64,000 nt of DNA, taken from the NCBI RefSeq assembly GCF_000708755.2, contig NZ_JGVU02000002.1:1-64000 (forward strand), in the 5' to 3' direction. The notes beneath the pieces are model-generated. The model saw only the letters and a list, made by a program, of their open reading frames with translations, searched no databases and had not been told where the DNA came from. The position numbers and the translations under genes were made by a program. How positions within the stretch are numbered: the stretch's first letter is position 1; each line of letters starts with the position of its first letter. Of the stretch, positions 27,035-33,975 are shown piece by piece. The DNA comes from Metabacillus indicus LMG 22858. GTDB taxonomy: Bacteria; Bacillota; Bacilli; Bacillales; Bacillaceae.

Positions 27035-27451
27035 TTGAACCTCTTAAAAGAGTACTTAGATGAATTTTGGGCGAATGTTATTGATGAGATGAAAATAAAT
27101 ATTTTTGACCGCACGATTGTATTTACAACCAGAGCAATCGATGGTGGTATGGTTACAAATCACAAAATAATCTTCGAACAAGTATCATCGTTTTACTTTC
27201 TTGAAAACACCGGTGATGATAGATACAAACTTTTTGAACGAGGTGAGGAGAGTTATTTAGAATTAACATCTATTGATTTTCATCCGAAAGGCATAGGGCT
27301 AATTTCAATTGATTCAAAAACAGACGATTGGGTAAAACAATATATTTCGAATGCTAACTTTACCATAGAAATTTGGAACTCAATGTTATTTGTTGAAACT
27401 AAGAGAGTAGTAATAAACAACAGATCTTTTGATGTAGGCTTTCCGCAATAA
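27035..27451 (+). CDS. Hypothetical soluble protein
   Basis: About 138 aa, beginning MNLLKEYLDEFWANV from a TTG at 27035 preceded by AGAAGGTG; ATG at 27029 and GTG at 27026 are alternatives in the same frame. The pattern (YLELTSIDFHPKGIG, FTIEIWNSMLFVETKRVVI) suggests a compact alpha/beta protein. Not recognised. Followed by element E2. Confidence 0.65.
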   Translation: MNLLKEYLDEFWANVIDEMKINIFDRTIVFTTRAIDGGMVTNHKIIFEQVSSFYFLENTGDDRYKLFERGEESYLELTSIDFHPKGIGLISIDSKTDDWVKQYISNANFTIEIWNSMLFVETKRVVINNRSFDVGFPQ

Positions 27452-27462
27452 GATTACAATCC

Positions 27463-27535
27463 TTATTCAACAATCGGGAGCGATTGCAGCAAAGTGGATC
27501 GCCTTTTCTGATTGGAAAATGAGCAATTTAATGAG
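27463..27535 (+). repeat. Array element E2
   Basis: Left arm ATTCAACAATC, then GGGAGCGATTGCAGC...GTGGATCGCCTTTT. The right half (GAGCAATTTAATGAGT) is diverged. Confidence 0.8.
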
Positions 27536-27568
27536 TAAGGTCAAACACTGATTATCGGAGTGATAGCA

Positions 27569-27799
27569 TTGAAGAATTTACCCATTTTATGTAGTGTGCT
27601 TTCCATCAGTTTAGGTGTATTTATATGGTATCTAATATTAGTTGCCATAAAATTAGAGATAATAGTGGGAATCATAATGGTCCAACTTATAATATCAGTC
27701 ATAGGTCTCTTTAGAAAAAGTTAAAATAAAATTCTTATTTCTATCGGAATTATTCTAAGTATTTCACCAGTAATAGCTTTCTTTTATTTGTCCGATTAA
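27569..27799 (+). pseudogene. Small membrane protein gene interrupted by an in-frame TAA
   Basis: From a TTG at 27569 (GGAG 8 bases upstream) a 51-residue frame MKNLPILCSVLSIS... encodes two hydrophobic helices and ends at TAA 27722-27724. The same frame continues for 24 codons encoding NKILISIGIILSISPVIAF, an obvious third helix, and stops at 27797. One nonsense change would explain this. Either the gene is broken, or a shortened two-span protein is made. Confidence 0.6.
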
Positions 27800-27880
27800 G
27801 TTAACATTAATTTTTCTGGAGTGTGTGTTTGGGAATTAAGAATATCTAAATCGGATTTATTAATTTACACAAGGAGTATT

Positions 27881-28285
27881 ATGAATAAAACAACAACAGT
27901 TAGAGCTGAGTTTATAGTATCTAAGGAAGCCATATTCCCCCTCTCAGAGTTTACTGATAGGTTAGAAATAAAACCGATACGATCCTATAATTTAGGTGAT
28001 AGAATAAAGGATTTGGATTTGTACAGAAAGATTTCTTGCTGGTGTGTAGGGACACTAGACGAGGAGTCTTTTGATATTAACAATCAACTCTCACAGCTTA
28101 TAGTTATCTTAGGTGCTAAACAACAGGTGCTTATTGATTTGAAAAAGGAATTTGAGGTCGATTATGTTATTTCGATAACTATTGATATAGAACAAAAGCG
28201 GAAGCCGGCAATATACTTAGAACCTAAGACAATAGAGTTTCTTTATAATATCAAAGCAGAAATAGACATAGACGTATCAGGTTAA
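27881..28285 (+). CDS. DUF4279-like protein
   Basis: A 134-aa soluble protein. TTVRAEFIVSKEAIFPLSEFTDRLEIKP, a Gly-Asp turn, then SCWCVGT and a C-terminal half with a Lys/Glu-rich helix resemble DUF4279 proteins, which are small two-strand-repeat proteins of unknown function. AAGGAG at 27871-27876 supports the ATG at 27881. Followed by element E3. Confidence 0.65.
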   Translation: MNKTTTVRAEFIVSKEAIFPLSEFTDRLEIKPIRSYNLGDRIKDLDLYRKISCWCVGTLDEESFDINNQLSQLIVILGAKQQVLIDLKKEFEVDYVISITIDIEQKRKPAIYLEPKTIEFLYNIKAEIDIDVSG

Positions 28286-28316
28286 TCACGCAACACTTGC
28301 AATACTAGGGTCATTC

Positions 28317-28393
28317 ATTCTTCAACAATCGGGGGCGATTGCTGCAAAAAATGGATTACCTTTCATTTTGTGTAAATGGCAGTCGCTTTTTTA
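28317..28393 (+). repeat. Array element E3 (variant hairpin)
   Basis: The left half TTCAACAATCGGGGGCGATTGC is standard. The second stem arm differs: GCAGTCGC at 28378-28385, followed by TTTTTT, pairs with GCGATTGC through one G-T pair, so a terminator-like hairpin is kept with a longer loop. Confidence 0.75.
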
Positions 28394-28453
28394 TAATAAT
28401 TTATCAGCTAACTATGGAAATTTGTGCGTATGATACACAGGGAAGGTGAAAAT

Positions 28454-29038
28454 TTGAAAAAGATTTTATCAATTCAGGGTGGTATGGCTGGAGGGAAAAC
28501 AACTCTAGCGAAAAGATTAGAGAAATCAATGCAGGATGTGTTTTTCTCATATGAAAATCCCTATCCAAATCTAGAAAAAAGAAATGGTATGAACCTCGAC
28601 ATAAGTACAAGAGAAGGATTCATTGAAAACCAAAGAATATTTATTGTTTCAGAAATTAATCGATTTCATAATTTACCTGATGGAAAGATAATACTTGATA
28701 GAGGGCCAGAAGATATCGAGTTTTATACACTTCATTATTCTCTAGCAAATGAATACGGATGGGATGTAGAAAACGAACTTCAAAATGAACTTCAAGAATT
28801 ACGAAAATGTCGATCTGACTATATTTTATACTTGGATGCGAATGAAGAGACCCTGCGAAGGCGAAAACAGAATGACAAAACAAGAGGAAGAAGCTCGTTT
28901 GAGCAGAACTTGAAAATATTTAGTTTTGAAAAAGAGTGGTTTAAACAATTTAATACGAGAGTGGTAGATGTAAATCATTTAACTCCACATCAGTTAGAAA
29001 AATCTACAATGAAATTCTTAGAAGAAATTCATTTTTGA
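28454..29038 (+). CDS. P-loop nucleoside/nucleotide kinase-like protein
   Basis: A 194-aa protein. Walker A is IQGGMAGGKTTLAKR at residues 7-21; ILDRGPEDIEFY resembles the DR motif of deoxynucleoside and thymidylate kinases; LRRRKQNDKTRGR resembles the lid. TTG at 28454 with GGAAGGTG just before it is the chosen start. Probably phosphorylates a nucleoside, nucleotide or similar small molecule; substrate unknown. Different from the kinase at 25073. Confidence 0.75.
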   Translation: MKKILSIQGGMAGGKTTLAKRLEKSMQDVFFSYENPYPNLEKRNGMNLDISTREGFIENQRIFIVSEINRFHNLPDGKIILDRGPEDIEFYTLHYSLANEYGWDVENELQNELQELRKCRSDYILYLDANEETLRRRKQNDKTRGRSSFEQNLKIFSFEKEWFKQFNTRVVDVNHLTPHQLEKSTMKFLEEIHF

Positions 29039-29049
29039 ATCTCCTTAAT

Positions 29050-29075
29050 CTTTAACAATCGAAGGCCATTTTGTA
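29050..29075 (+). repeat. Array element E4 (degenerate)
   Basis: TTTAACAATCGAAGGCCATTTTG keeps the left arm TTAACAATCG but has lost the standard inner stem. It sits 12 bases after a stop codon, as the other copies do. Confidence 0.5.
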
Positions 29076-29123
29076 ATATCAGTTGTCACCCTTTGGCGTT
29101 CAGAATATAGCGAGGTGAAAATA

Positions 29124-29612
29124 ATGATTACTGATAAAAAGATTCACCGAGCTTTTGGAGTTTACGGCATATACACTGACGGCAATAAAATACTAGTAAT
29201 CAATAAGAACAGAGGACCTTACATAAATCGTTATGATCTTCCAGGAGGAAGTTTAGAAGATGGTGAAAGTCTGACAGTAGCATTAAAAAGAGAATTTCTT
29301 GAAGAGACTGGTTTTGAAGTGAAAGTAGACATAAACTTGGGTATAGCAGACTTTATGTTACCTTGGGCTTGGAATGAGTGTGAATTTGTCCATCATATTG
29401 CAGCCTATTATTTAGTTGAAGTAATCAGAGGCGATATAAAGAAACCTCATCAGTTTGAAGGTCAAGACTCTCTGGGTGCGTTGTGGTTGTCAGAAGAAGA
29501 AGCAAATATTAATAATGCATCTCCACTAGTTCTTAAAGCATTTAGGTGGTTAAAGGAAAGTGTATTTGATCCGGATGTTGAGGTTTATAATGATTGGGAA
29601 ATTAGAATGTAA
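29124..29612 (+). CDS. NUDIX hydrolase
   Basis: A 162-aa protein with a complete Nudix box beginning GGSLEDGESL and ending REFLEETGF (about residues 37-59), i.e. G-x5-E-x7-REUxEExGU. These enzymes hydrolyse nucleoside diphosphates linked to another group. The N-terminal part (GVYGIYTDGNKILVINK) is the usual beta-sheet lead-in. GAGGTG precedes ATG 29124; a GTG at 29115 falls in that site. Single gene between elements E4 and E5. Confidence 0.9.
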   Translation: MITDKKIHRAFGVYGIYTDGNKILVINKNRGPYINRYDLPGGSLEDGESLTVALKREFLEETGFEVKVDINLGIADFMLPWAWNECEFVHHIAAYYLVEVIRGDIKKPHQFEGQDSLGALWLSEEEANINNASPLVLKAFRWLKESVFDPDVEVYNDWEIRM

Positions 29613-29615
29613 GAT

Positions 29616-29666
29616 GTTCAGCAATCTGGGGGCGATTATCCAAGAAGGGATAATTGCTTCTTTTAT
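29616..29666 (+). repeat. Array element E5 (variant hairpin)
   Basis: TTCAGCAATCTGGGGGCGATTATCC then GGGATAATTGCTTC: a 10-bp stem with changed bases on both arms relative to the consensus, so pairing is conserved while sequence is not. Confidence 0.75.
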
Positions 29667-29714
29667 TGAACTATTTAAGAAGTAAGCAAAGATTTAAAAG
29701 TAGGAGGATGACCG

Positions 29715-29912
29715 TTGGATAAAACAGTTACCTTTTCTTTCGCTAGTTCAAATTATGTAGGTATAGAAGCGACAGAAACATTTAGTCTTAAAGAATTAGG
29801 AATTGACGGGGAATTAAATGATGAAAATTTGAAAATAGAAATAGATAAATTATTTCAGGCTTGGGTTTGGGATAAGATTAATATTTCATACAGTATTGTA
29901 ATAAGTGACTAG
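29715..29912 (+). CDS. Small hypothetical protein (65 aa)
   Basis: Starts at TTG 29715 with TAGGAGG seven bases before. TVTFSFASSNYVGIEATETFSL and a C-terminal IEIDKLFQAWVWDKINISY suggest a compact beta-alpha-beta fold. Acidic and soluble. Function unknown. Confidence 0.65.
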   Translation: MDKTVTFSFASSNYVGIEATETFSLKELGIDGELNDENLKIEIDKLFQAWVWDKINISYSIVISD

Positions 29913-29968
29913 TTAAAGGTTCTATGTGCTATTTTGAATGCTGGACAAAGTGGGGCGGTTATCTAAAA

Positions 29969-30271
29969 ATGAATAAGAAGCTAGGGTATGCAAGTATATT
30001 AGCAGGCTTAGTGCTTATGGGCCTGTCGGTAATTAATTTCACTACACCTATTGGTGAAAGGCAAATGTCAATTGGTCATACATATCTAGGTATTTCTGAA
30101 CCAGTTCCCACTCTGTTAGGATTATTTATTGGATCAGTTTTAATTTGCTGGTCTCTTAACCTTATTTGGAACATATCAGCGAAAAAAGTAATTAAAATAG
30201 CGATATTATCCTTAATTGTCATTTCTCTATTTCCAATAGTCATACTATTCTTTTATGCTGGCTCCATTTAA
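29969..30271 (+). CDS. Small membrane protein, unknown (three spans)
   Basis: A 100-aa protein with helices at about residues 8-24, 48-68 and 76-97. The ATG at 29969 gives a clean N-terminus (MNKKLGYAS); the open frame extends back to 29924. Ribosome site is weak. Followed by element E6. Confidence 0.65.
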   Translation: MNKKLGYASILAGLVLMGLSVINFTTPIGERQMSIGHTYLGISEPVPTLLGLFIGSVLICWSLNLIWNISAKKVIKIAILSLIVISLFPIVILFFYAGSI

Positions 30272-30290
30272 ATTTCTGTTAGGTGATTTA

Positions 30291-30363
30291 TTAAGCAATC
30301 GGGGGCGATTGCAGCAAAGTGGATCGCCTTTTCTTATTGAGGAATTAGGCAGGATTGTTGAAT
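30291..30363 (+). repeat. Array element E6 (near-complete)
   Basis: 73 bp: TTAAGCAATC, GGGGGCGATT, loop GCAGCAAAGTG, GATCGCC, TTTTCTTATTGAGGAATTAG, then GGATTGTTGAAT. The right arm is complementary to the consensus left arm ATTCAACAATC. Confidence 0.85.
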
Positions 30364-30425
30364 AAAAAAAGACAATAGAAGTTTTGAATAAAGAAAAATC
30401 ACTAGGGATATGGAGGATAGTGAAA

Positions 30426-30869
30426 ATGCCAGATATAAACCATAAAACCTACATTAAAGTGCCTTTAGAAGAAGTGTATAAAACAGTTTCAACATCTCAA
30501 GGTTGGAATGCTTGGTTTACAGATGACACATCTTTAGAGATAAACTCAGATGGAACTGGAGAAATACGATTGAGGTGGACAAATTTCGGTAGTGATAATG
30601 TAAATATTGAAGATGGTGGAAAAATAATTGAGGCAACTCCAAACAAAAAATTTGTTTTTCAGTGGTCACCAGGAGAACAAAATTCAACAGTGACTTTTAA
30701 ACTTGAGTCTTATAAAGACGGTACATTAGTAGTTCTTAATGAGACGGGCTATACAAATTCAGAAAAAGACTTAAGAGCCTGTATTGGATGTGCAGTAGGT
30801 TGGGGAGAAGCATTAACACTTTTAAAGATTTACTTAGAGTATGGAATTGTGTATAAACAGGATTTATGA
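30426..30869 (+). CDS. SRPBCC (AHSA1-type) domain protein
   Basis: A 147-aa protein: INHKTYIKVPLEEVYKTVSTSQGWNAWFTDD, then GGKIIEATPNKKFVFQW and a C-terminal helix, the START/Bet v 1-like fold of the activator of Hsp90 ATPase homologue 1-like family. These bind hydrophobic ligands; the ligand here is unknown. ATG 30426 follows GGAGG by 9 bases. A single-gene unit between E6 and E7. Confidence 0.8.
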   Translation: MPDINHKTYIKVPLEEVYKTVSTSQGWNAWFTDDTSLEINSDGTGEIRLRWTNFGSDNVNIEDGGKIIEATPNKKFVFQWSPGEQNSTVTFKLESYKDGTLVVLNETGYTNSEKDLRACIGCAVGWGEALTLLKIYLEYGIVYKQDL

Positions 30870-30940
30870 TTCCTTAGTTATTGGGATATGGAGTCTTTGA
30901 AAAGTAATTTACATAAAGGTGATTGTGATAACTCAACTCT

Positions 30941-31015
30941 TAATCAACAATTGGGGGCGATTGCAGCAAAGTGGATCGCCTTTTCTTATTGAGGAATTAG
31001 ACAGGATTGTTGTAT
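30941..31015 (+). repeat. Array element E7 (near-complete)
   Basis: Left TCAACAATT at 30944, inner stem and loop identical to E6, right GATTGTTGTA at 31005. The core from GGGGGCGATT to GAGGAATTAG is identical to E6, indicating recent duplication. Confidence 0.85.
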
Positions 31016-31134
31016 AAAGATATCTAAGGGAAATTGATATTCCTGAAACTTACAGATGATTCATACGTTATATATTAAAAGAACAAACTGCTTTTAAGCT
31101 ATAGAAAATCTAATTAAAGAAGGGACGATTTGAT

Positions 31135-31500
31135 GTGAAAAGATTTATGCTTTTTATTATATTGCTATTTGTTTTATCTGCCTGCCAGAGTGAGCCTCCC
31201 AAAACAAAATTTATAGGAGAAACAGAAAATGGGAAGGCAATTGCGGAAGTTAAAACTGAAGAAAAAAAGAATAAGTTCAATCTTCAATACAAAGGAAATG
31301 AAATAAATTCTATTGGAGAGTTCGAATTTAAACTTAGCAGTTCTAACGGGCAATGGGGGATGGGAGCAATCGAATTAAACTCTGACGGAACATTTAAAGA
31401 AGAAAATAAAAATGCAGATACTTTGTCAATATTTAAAGCTAGCGAAAAGAACGTAACAATAAAGTGGAACGATAAAGAAGAAACATTTTCTTTAAATTAG
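31135..31500 (+). CDS. Lipoprotein of unknown function
   Basis: A 121-aa protein from a GTG at 31135 (AGGGA upstream). Signal MKRFMLFIILLFVLSACQ has lipobox LSAC with Cys at residue 17. The mature part is small, Lys-rich and probably beta-sheet. Not recognised. Confidence 0.75.
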   Translation: MKRFMLFIILLFVLSACQSEPPKTKFIGETENGKAIAEVKTEEKKNKFNLQYKGNEINSIGEFEFKLSSSNGQWGMGAIELNSDGTFKEENKNADTLSIFKASEKNVTIKWNDKEETFSLN

Positions 31501-31545
31501 TTCCTACAGGATTCGTAATTAGGGATGCAGAATAAATTTATGTTT

Positions 31546-31612
31546 ACTTAACAATCGGGGGCGATTGTGGAATAGCAAAAGAATTTTTTGGTTTTAAAAG
31601 TGATTGTTTTAA
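31546..31612 (+). repeat. Array element E8 (inner stem lost)
   Basis: Left TTAACAATCGGGGGCGATTG (from 31548) and right GATTGTTTTAAC (31602-31613) keep the outer complementary arms, but the second inner arm is replaced by an unrelated stretch. Confidence 0.65.
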
Positions 31613-31683
31613 CTAACGAGTAAATTAGTTTGGTTTCACAACAATCTTAATATAATTAGAGAAAAAATGAAAAGAGTGAAAAA

Positions 31684-32196
31684 GTGAAACTGTTATTCGC
31701 GTTTTTATTAGTAGGAACATTAAGCGGTTGTTCAATTTTTGAAAAAGAGAAAACTTCCGATAACATTTACCTTATTCCAGAAGGCTTTGAAGGTTCTATT
31801 ACGGTTTTCTATGATGTACCGAATGAACCAAAACTAAAAAAAGAGGGAAAGTACACAGTTGTTCCAGTAACTGAGTTAGCTCTAGAGGCACTAAAAGACA
31901 CTGATATTTATACATATGGAGCTTCATTCACTTCAACACCAAATGTGTCCTATGGAGTTGTAACCGACAAATATTATTATGTCGATGAAAACGGAAAAAG
32001 AACGCCTATAGATAAGCAATGCGTTCATCAAAGTGGAAATGGGTCTTTTTCGGGTGCAAGCGAGATAGAAATTATATACAGTGAATTACAAATAACAAAG
32101 ACACATTGTAATCAGTCATTTTGGACTGATGGTATAGAGAGATATCACTCACAACAAAGTGAAGTGTTAGGATTCTGGATGAATAAGTATGATTAG
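31684..32196 (+). CDS. Lipoprotein of unknown function
   Basis: A 170-aa protein from a GTG at 31684. Signal MKLLFAFLLVGTLSGCSIF with lipobox LSGC, Cys at residue 16. The mature domain begins IYLIPEGFEGSITVFYDVP, a motif I have seen in DUF6843-type small lipoproteins, and has several Tyr and two later Cys. Probably extracellular and membrane-anchored. Followed by element E9. Confidence 0.75.
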   Translation: MKLLFAFLLVGTLSGCSIFEKEKTSDNIYLIPEGFEGSITVFYDVPNEPKLKKEGKYTVVPVTELALEALKDTDIYTYGASFTSTPNVSYGVVTDKYYYVDENGKRTPIDKQCVHQSGNGSFSGASEIEIIYSELQITKTHCNQSFWTDGIERYHSQQSEVLGFWMNKYD

Positions 32197-32218
32197 GTGA
32201 AAAATGCGGAATTTTCTT

Positions 32219-32283
32219 TTTCGACAATCGGGGGCGATTGCAGCAAAGTGGATCGCCTTTTCTTATTGAAGAATTGGGCAATT
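32219..32283 (+). repeat. Array element E9 (last copy)
   Basis: TCGACAATCGGGGGCGATTGCAGCAAAGTG-GATCGCC-TTTTCTTATTGA; the right arm is diverged (GGGCAATTTTTTTTGATGAA). It marks the right edge of the array. Confidence 0.8.
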
Positions 32284-32336
32284 TTTTTTGATGAAGGATT
32301 GGATGTACCGAAAAAAGAAATAATGAAAAATAATTA

Positions 32337-32368
32337 TTGACCGTGTGGTGTACCACACGGTTTATTAT
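32337..32368 (+). promoter_or_regulatory. MerR-type promoter with operator in the spacer
   Basis: TTGACC (32337-32342) and TATTAT (32363-32368) are 20 bp apart. A dyad CCGTGTGGT-GT-ACCACACGG (32341-32360) fills the spacer. An over-long spacer holding a palindrome is the hallmark of MerR-activated promoters. Confidence 0.8.
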
Positions 32369-32387
32369 ATATCCGAGGAGGATAAGG

Positions 32388-32732
32388 ATGTATAAAATAA
32401 GTGAGTTTACCGAGATGACTGGATTAAGTAAAGAAACTTTACGATATTATGCAGAAGTTAAATTACTCGAACCTGCACTTATAGATCCGAATAATAATTA
32501 TCGTTATTACGATGATGGGAGTTACTTCCTTGCAATACTATTAGTAAAACTGAGAGGATTTGGTTTTACAGTACAGGAGATGCTTTCTGTGATGGAGGAT
32601 GAGTCATTCGCTCATTTAGAAGATTTATTAATCCAAAATAGAGAAAAGATAAAGATGCAGATTGAAAATCTTCGTCAACGAATCGAAGAGATTGATGAAT
32701 TTCTTGTATCTGGAAAGGAGGAAAATGGATGA
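32388..32732 (+). CDS. MerR-family transcriptional regulator
   Basis: A 114-aa protein: winged helix at residues 1-70 (MYKISEFTEMTGLSKETLRYYAEVKLLEPA ... NNYRYYDD) and a coiled-coil helix at about 80-110. No Cys-based metal site and no large effector domain. GAGGAG precedes ATG 32388. It overlaps the next gene by four bases and probably activates this two-gene operon from the palindromic promoter upstream. Confidence 0.88.
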   Translation: MYKISEFTEMTGLSKETLRYYAEVKLLEPALIDPNNNYRYYDDGSYFLAILLVKLRGFGFTVQEMLSVMEDESFAHLEDLLIQNREKIKMQIENLRQRIEEIDEFLVSGKEENG

Positions 32733-33187
32733 TTCAATGGAAAGAAGAAATGACTATTAAAGCTAATATTGAAAAGGTGTGGGAACTGTTTTCAGATAAA
32801 AACATTAAGAAAATTATGCCGAAAGTCGAAGAACATAAATTAGTTGAGAAGATGGAAGGAGAAGTGGGGGCAAAACATCAGCAGAAATATCGTGAAGGAA
32901 AACGTGTGGAAACCTATATTGTCGAAACATTAGCCTATGAAGATTATGAGAGCAAGAAATTGAAGAAAATTGCCTTTGTATTAGGAAATGCATTTGAAAT
33001 TACTCTTACATTTACATTAGTTAAGGTTGATGATATGCACACGAAATTTATTTATGAGGGCCAAAACAAAGGAGTTAATTTTGTTGGCAGAGCTATGTTA
33101 AAACTCAGCAGCCAGAAAAATAATAATCAGGTGGTACAAAAATTTATGGAATTGGTTGAGCAAGAAGCAATGAGATCTACTTATTAA
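32729..33187 (+). CDS. SRPBCC-fold protein co-expressed with MerR regulator
   Basis: A 152-aa protein of the polyketide cyclase/START-like fold: MIQWKEEMTIKANIEKVWELFSDKNIKKIMP at the start, a central beta sheet and a final amphipathic helix (VVQKFMELVEQEAMRS). ATGA overlap with the MerR gene shows translational coupling, so the ligand it binds may relate to the MerR signal. Function otherwise unknown. Confidence 0.8.
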   Translation: MIQWKEEMTIKANIEKVWELFSDKNIKKIMPKVEEHKLVEKMEGEVGAKHQQKYREGKRVETYIVETLAYEDYESKKLKKIAFVLGNAFEITLTFTLVKVDDMHTKFIYEGQNKGVNFVGRAMLKLSSQKNNNQVVQKFMELVEQEAMRSTY

Positions 33188-33263
33188 ATAGTTTTACCGA
33201 AGTTTTAACTGAAAAAAGAAAGCGGCTCAATATAATAAAAACTTACCAATCTAATTTGTAATA

Positions 33264-33290
33264 AAGAAGCGGGGAGCACTTTCCCCGCCT
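33264..33290 (-). terminator. Terminator of dctSR
   Basis: On the minus strand GCGGGG pairs with CCCCGC and is followed by TTCTTTATT, at the dctR stop codon. Confidence 0.75.
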
Positions 33291-33975
33291 ATGTCTTCCC
33301 CAAAACCACATATTTATTAACAGGCCGCCCGACTCCGCCATACTGAATATCAAGAGAAAGGACGCCCTCTTTTTCCAGATGCTCCAGATACCGTCTTGCT
33401 GTGACTCTCGCAGTTCCGACATGTGCGGCTACATCCTCTGCAGATACAGGTTCCTTTTGTCCGGATAGAAAGCCGAGTATTTTTTGAAGAGTGACTTCAT
33501 GAAGCCCTTTTGGAAGGTCCTGCGACGCTTTCGGCTCATCCCGCTGAAAGCGGATGGCATCCAGTTCTTTCTGGGTCAGCTGCACTTTTTCATTGATCAT
33601 CTTGCGGTACTGCAAATAACGTTCCAGCGCTTCTTTGAGCCGTTCAAATTTAAAAGGCTTCATCAGGTAGTCGGCAGCGCCGTGCTGCAGGACCTGCCGG
33701 ACTGTCTCCATATCGCTTGCTGCCGTAATGGCGATGATGTCAGCTCTGTGGCCTTCCGCACGAATGGCTTTGATCGTGTCGAGCCCGTTCATCTTAGGCA
33801 TGTACATATCAATCAGCACAAGGTCAGGGGAAAGCTCCCTGACAAGATCCAGTCCTTCCGCGCCATTTGAGGCCATGCCAACCACTTGAAATCCATTTAT
33901 CCGGTTTAAAAATTCACGGTTCACTTCCTGCACCATTAAATCATCTTCAATCAGCAGAACGTTCACTTGATCCAC
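33289..33975 (-). CDS. dctR: Response regulator for C4-dicarboxylates
   Basis: A 228-aa CitB/DctR-type regulator: receiver domain with LLIEDDLMVQ, phospho-Asp in LVLIDMYMPKMNG near residue 56 and Lys in DYLMKPF, then a C-terminal helix-turn-helix (PVSAEDVAAHVGTARVTARRYLEHLE). GTG start directly abuts the TAA of dctS, with GGAGGAG as ribosome site. With DctS it should activate dctP in response to succinate, fumarate or malate, as in B. subtilis. The name rests on the dctB/dctP neighbours. Confidence 0.9.
   Translation of the reverse strand: MDQVNVLLIEDDLMVQEVNREFLNRINGFQVVGMASNGAEGLDLVRELSPDLVLIDMYMPKMNGLDTIKAIRAEGHRADIIAITAASDMETVRQVLQHGAADYLMKPFKFERLKEALERYLQYRKMINEKVQLTQKELDAIRFQRDEPKASQDLPKGLHEVTLQKILGFLSGQKEPVSAEDVAAHVGTARVTARRYLEHLEKEGVLSLDIQYGGVGRPVNKYVVLGKT

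Larger units (their letters stand above)
24970..32283 (+). other. Accessory gene array punctuated by a hairpin repeat family
   Basis: Fourteen or so small genes, all on the plus strand and more AT-rich than their surroundings, in units of mostly one gene. Eight clear and two degenerate copies of one ~73-bp element follow genes, and a half copy stands at the left edge. Consensus: left arm WTCAACAATC, inner stem GGGGGCGATT / (G)ATCGCC with loop GCAGCAAAGTG, T run, then right arm GATTGTTGAA, the complement of the left arm. No recombinase or transposase gene is present inside it. Confidence 0.75.

Noticed and set aside
24970-32283. Prophage or insertion sequence island
   Set aside because: No integrase, transposase, capsid, portal or terminase genes; only small single genes with hairpin elements.
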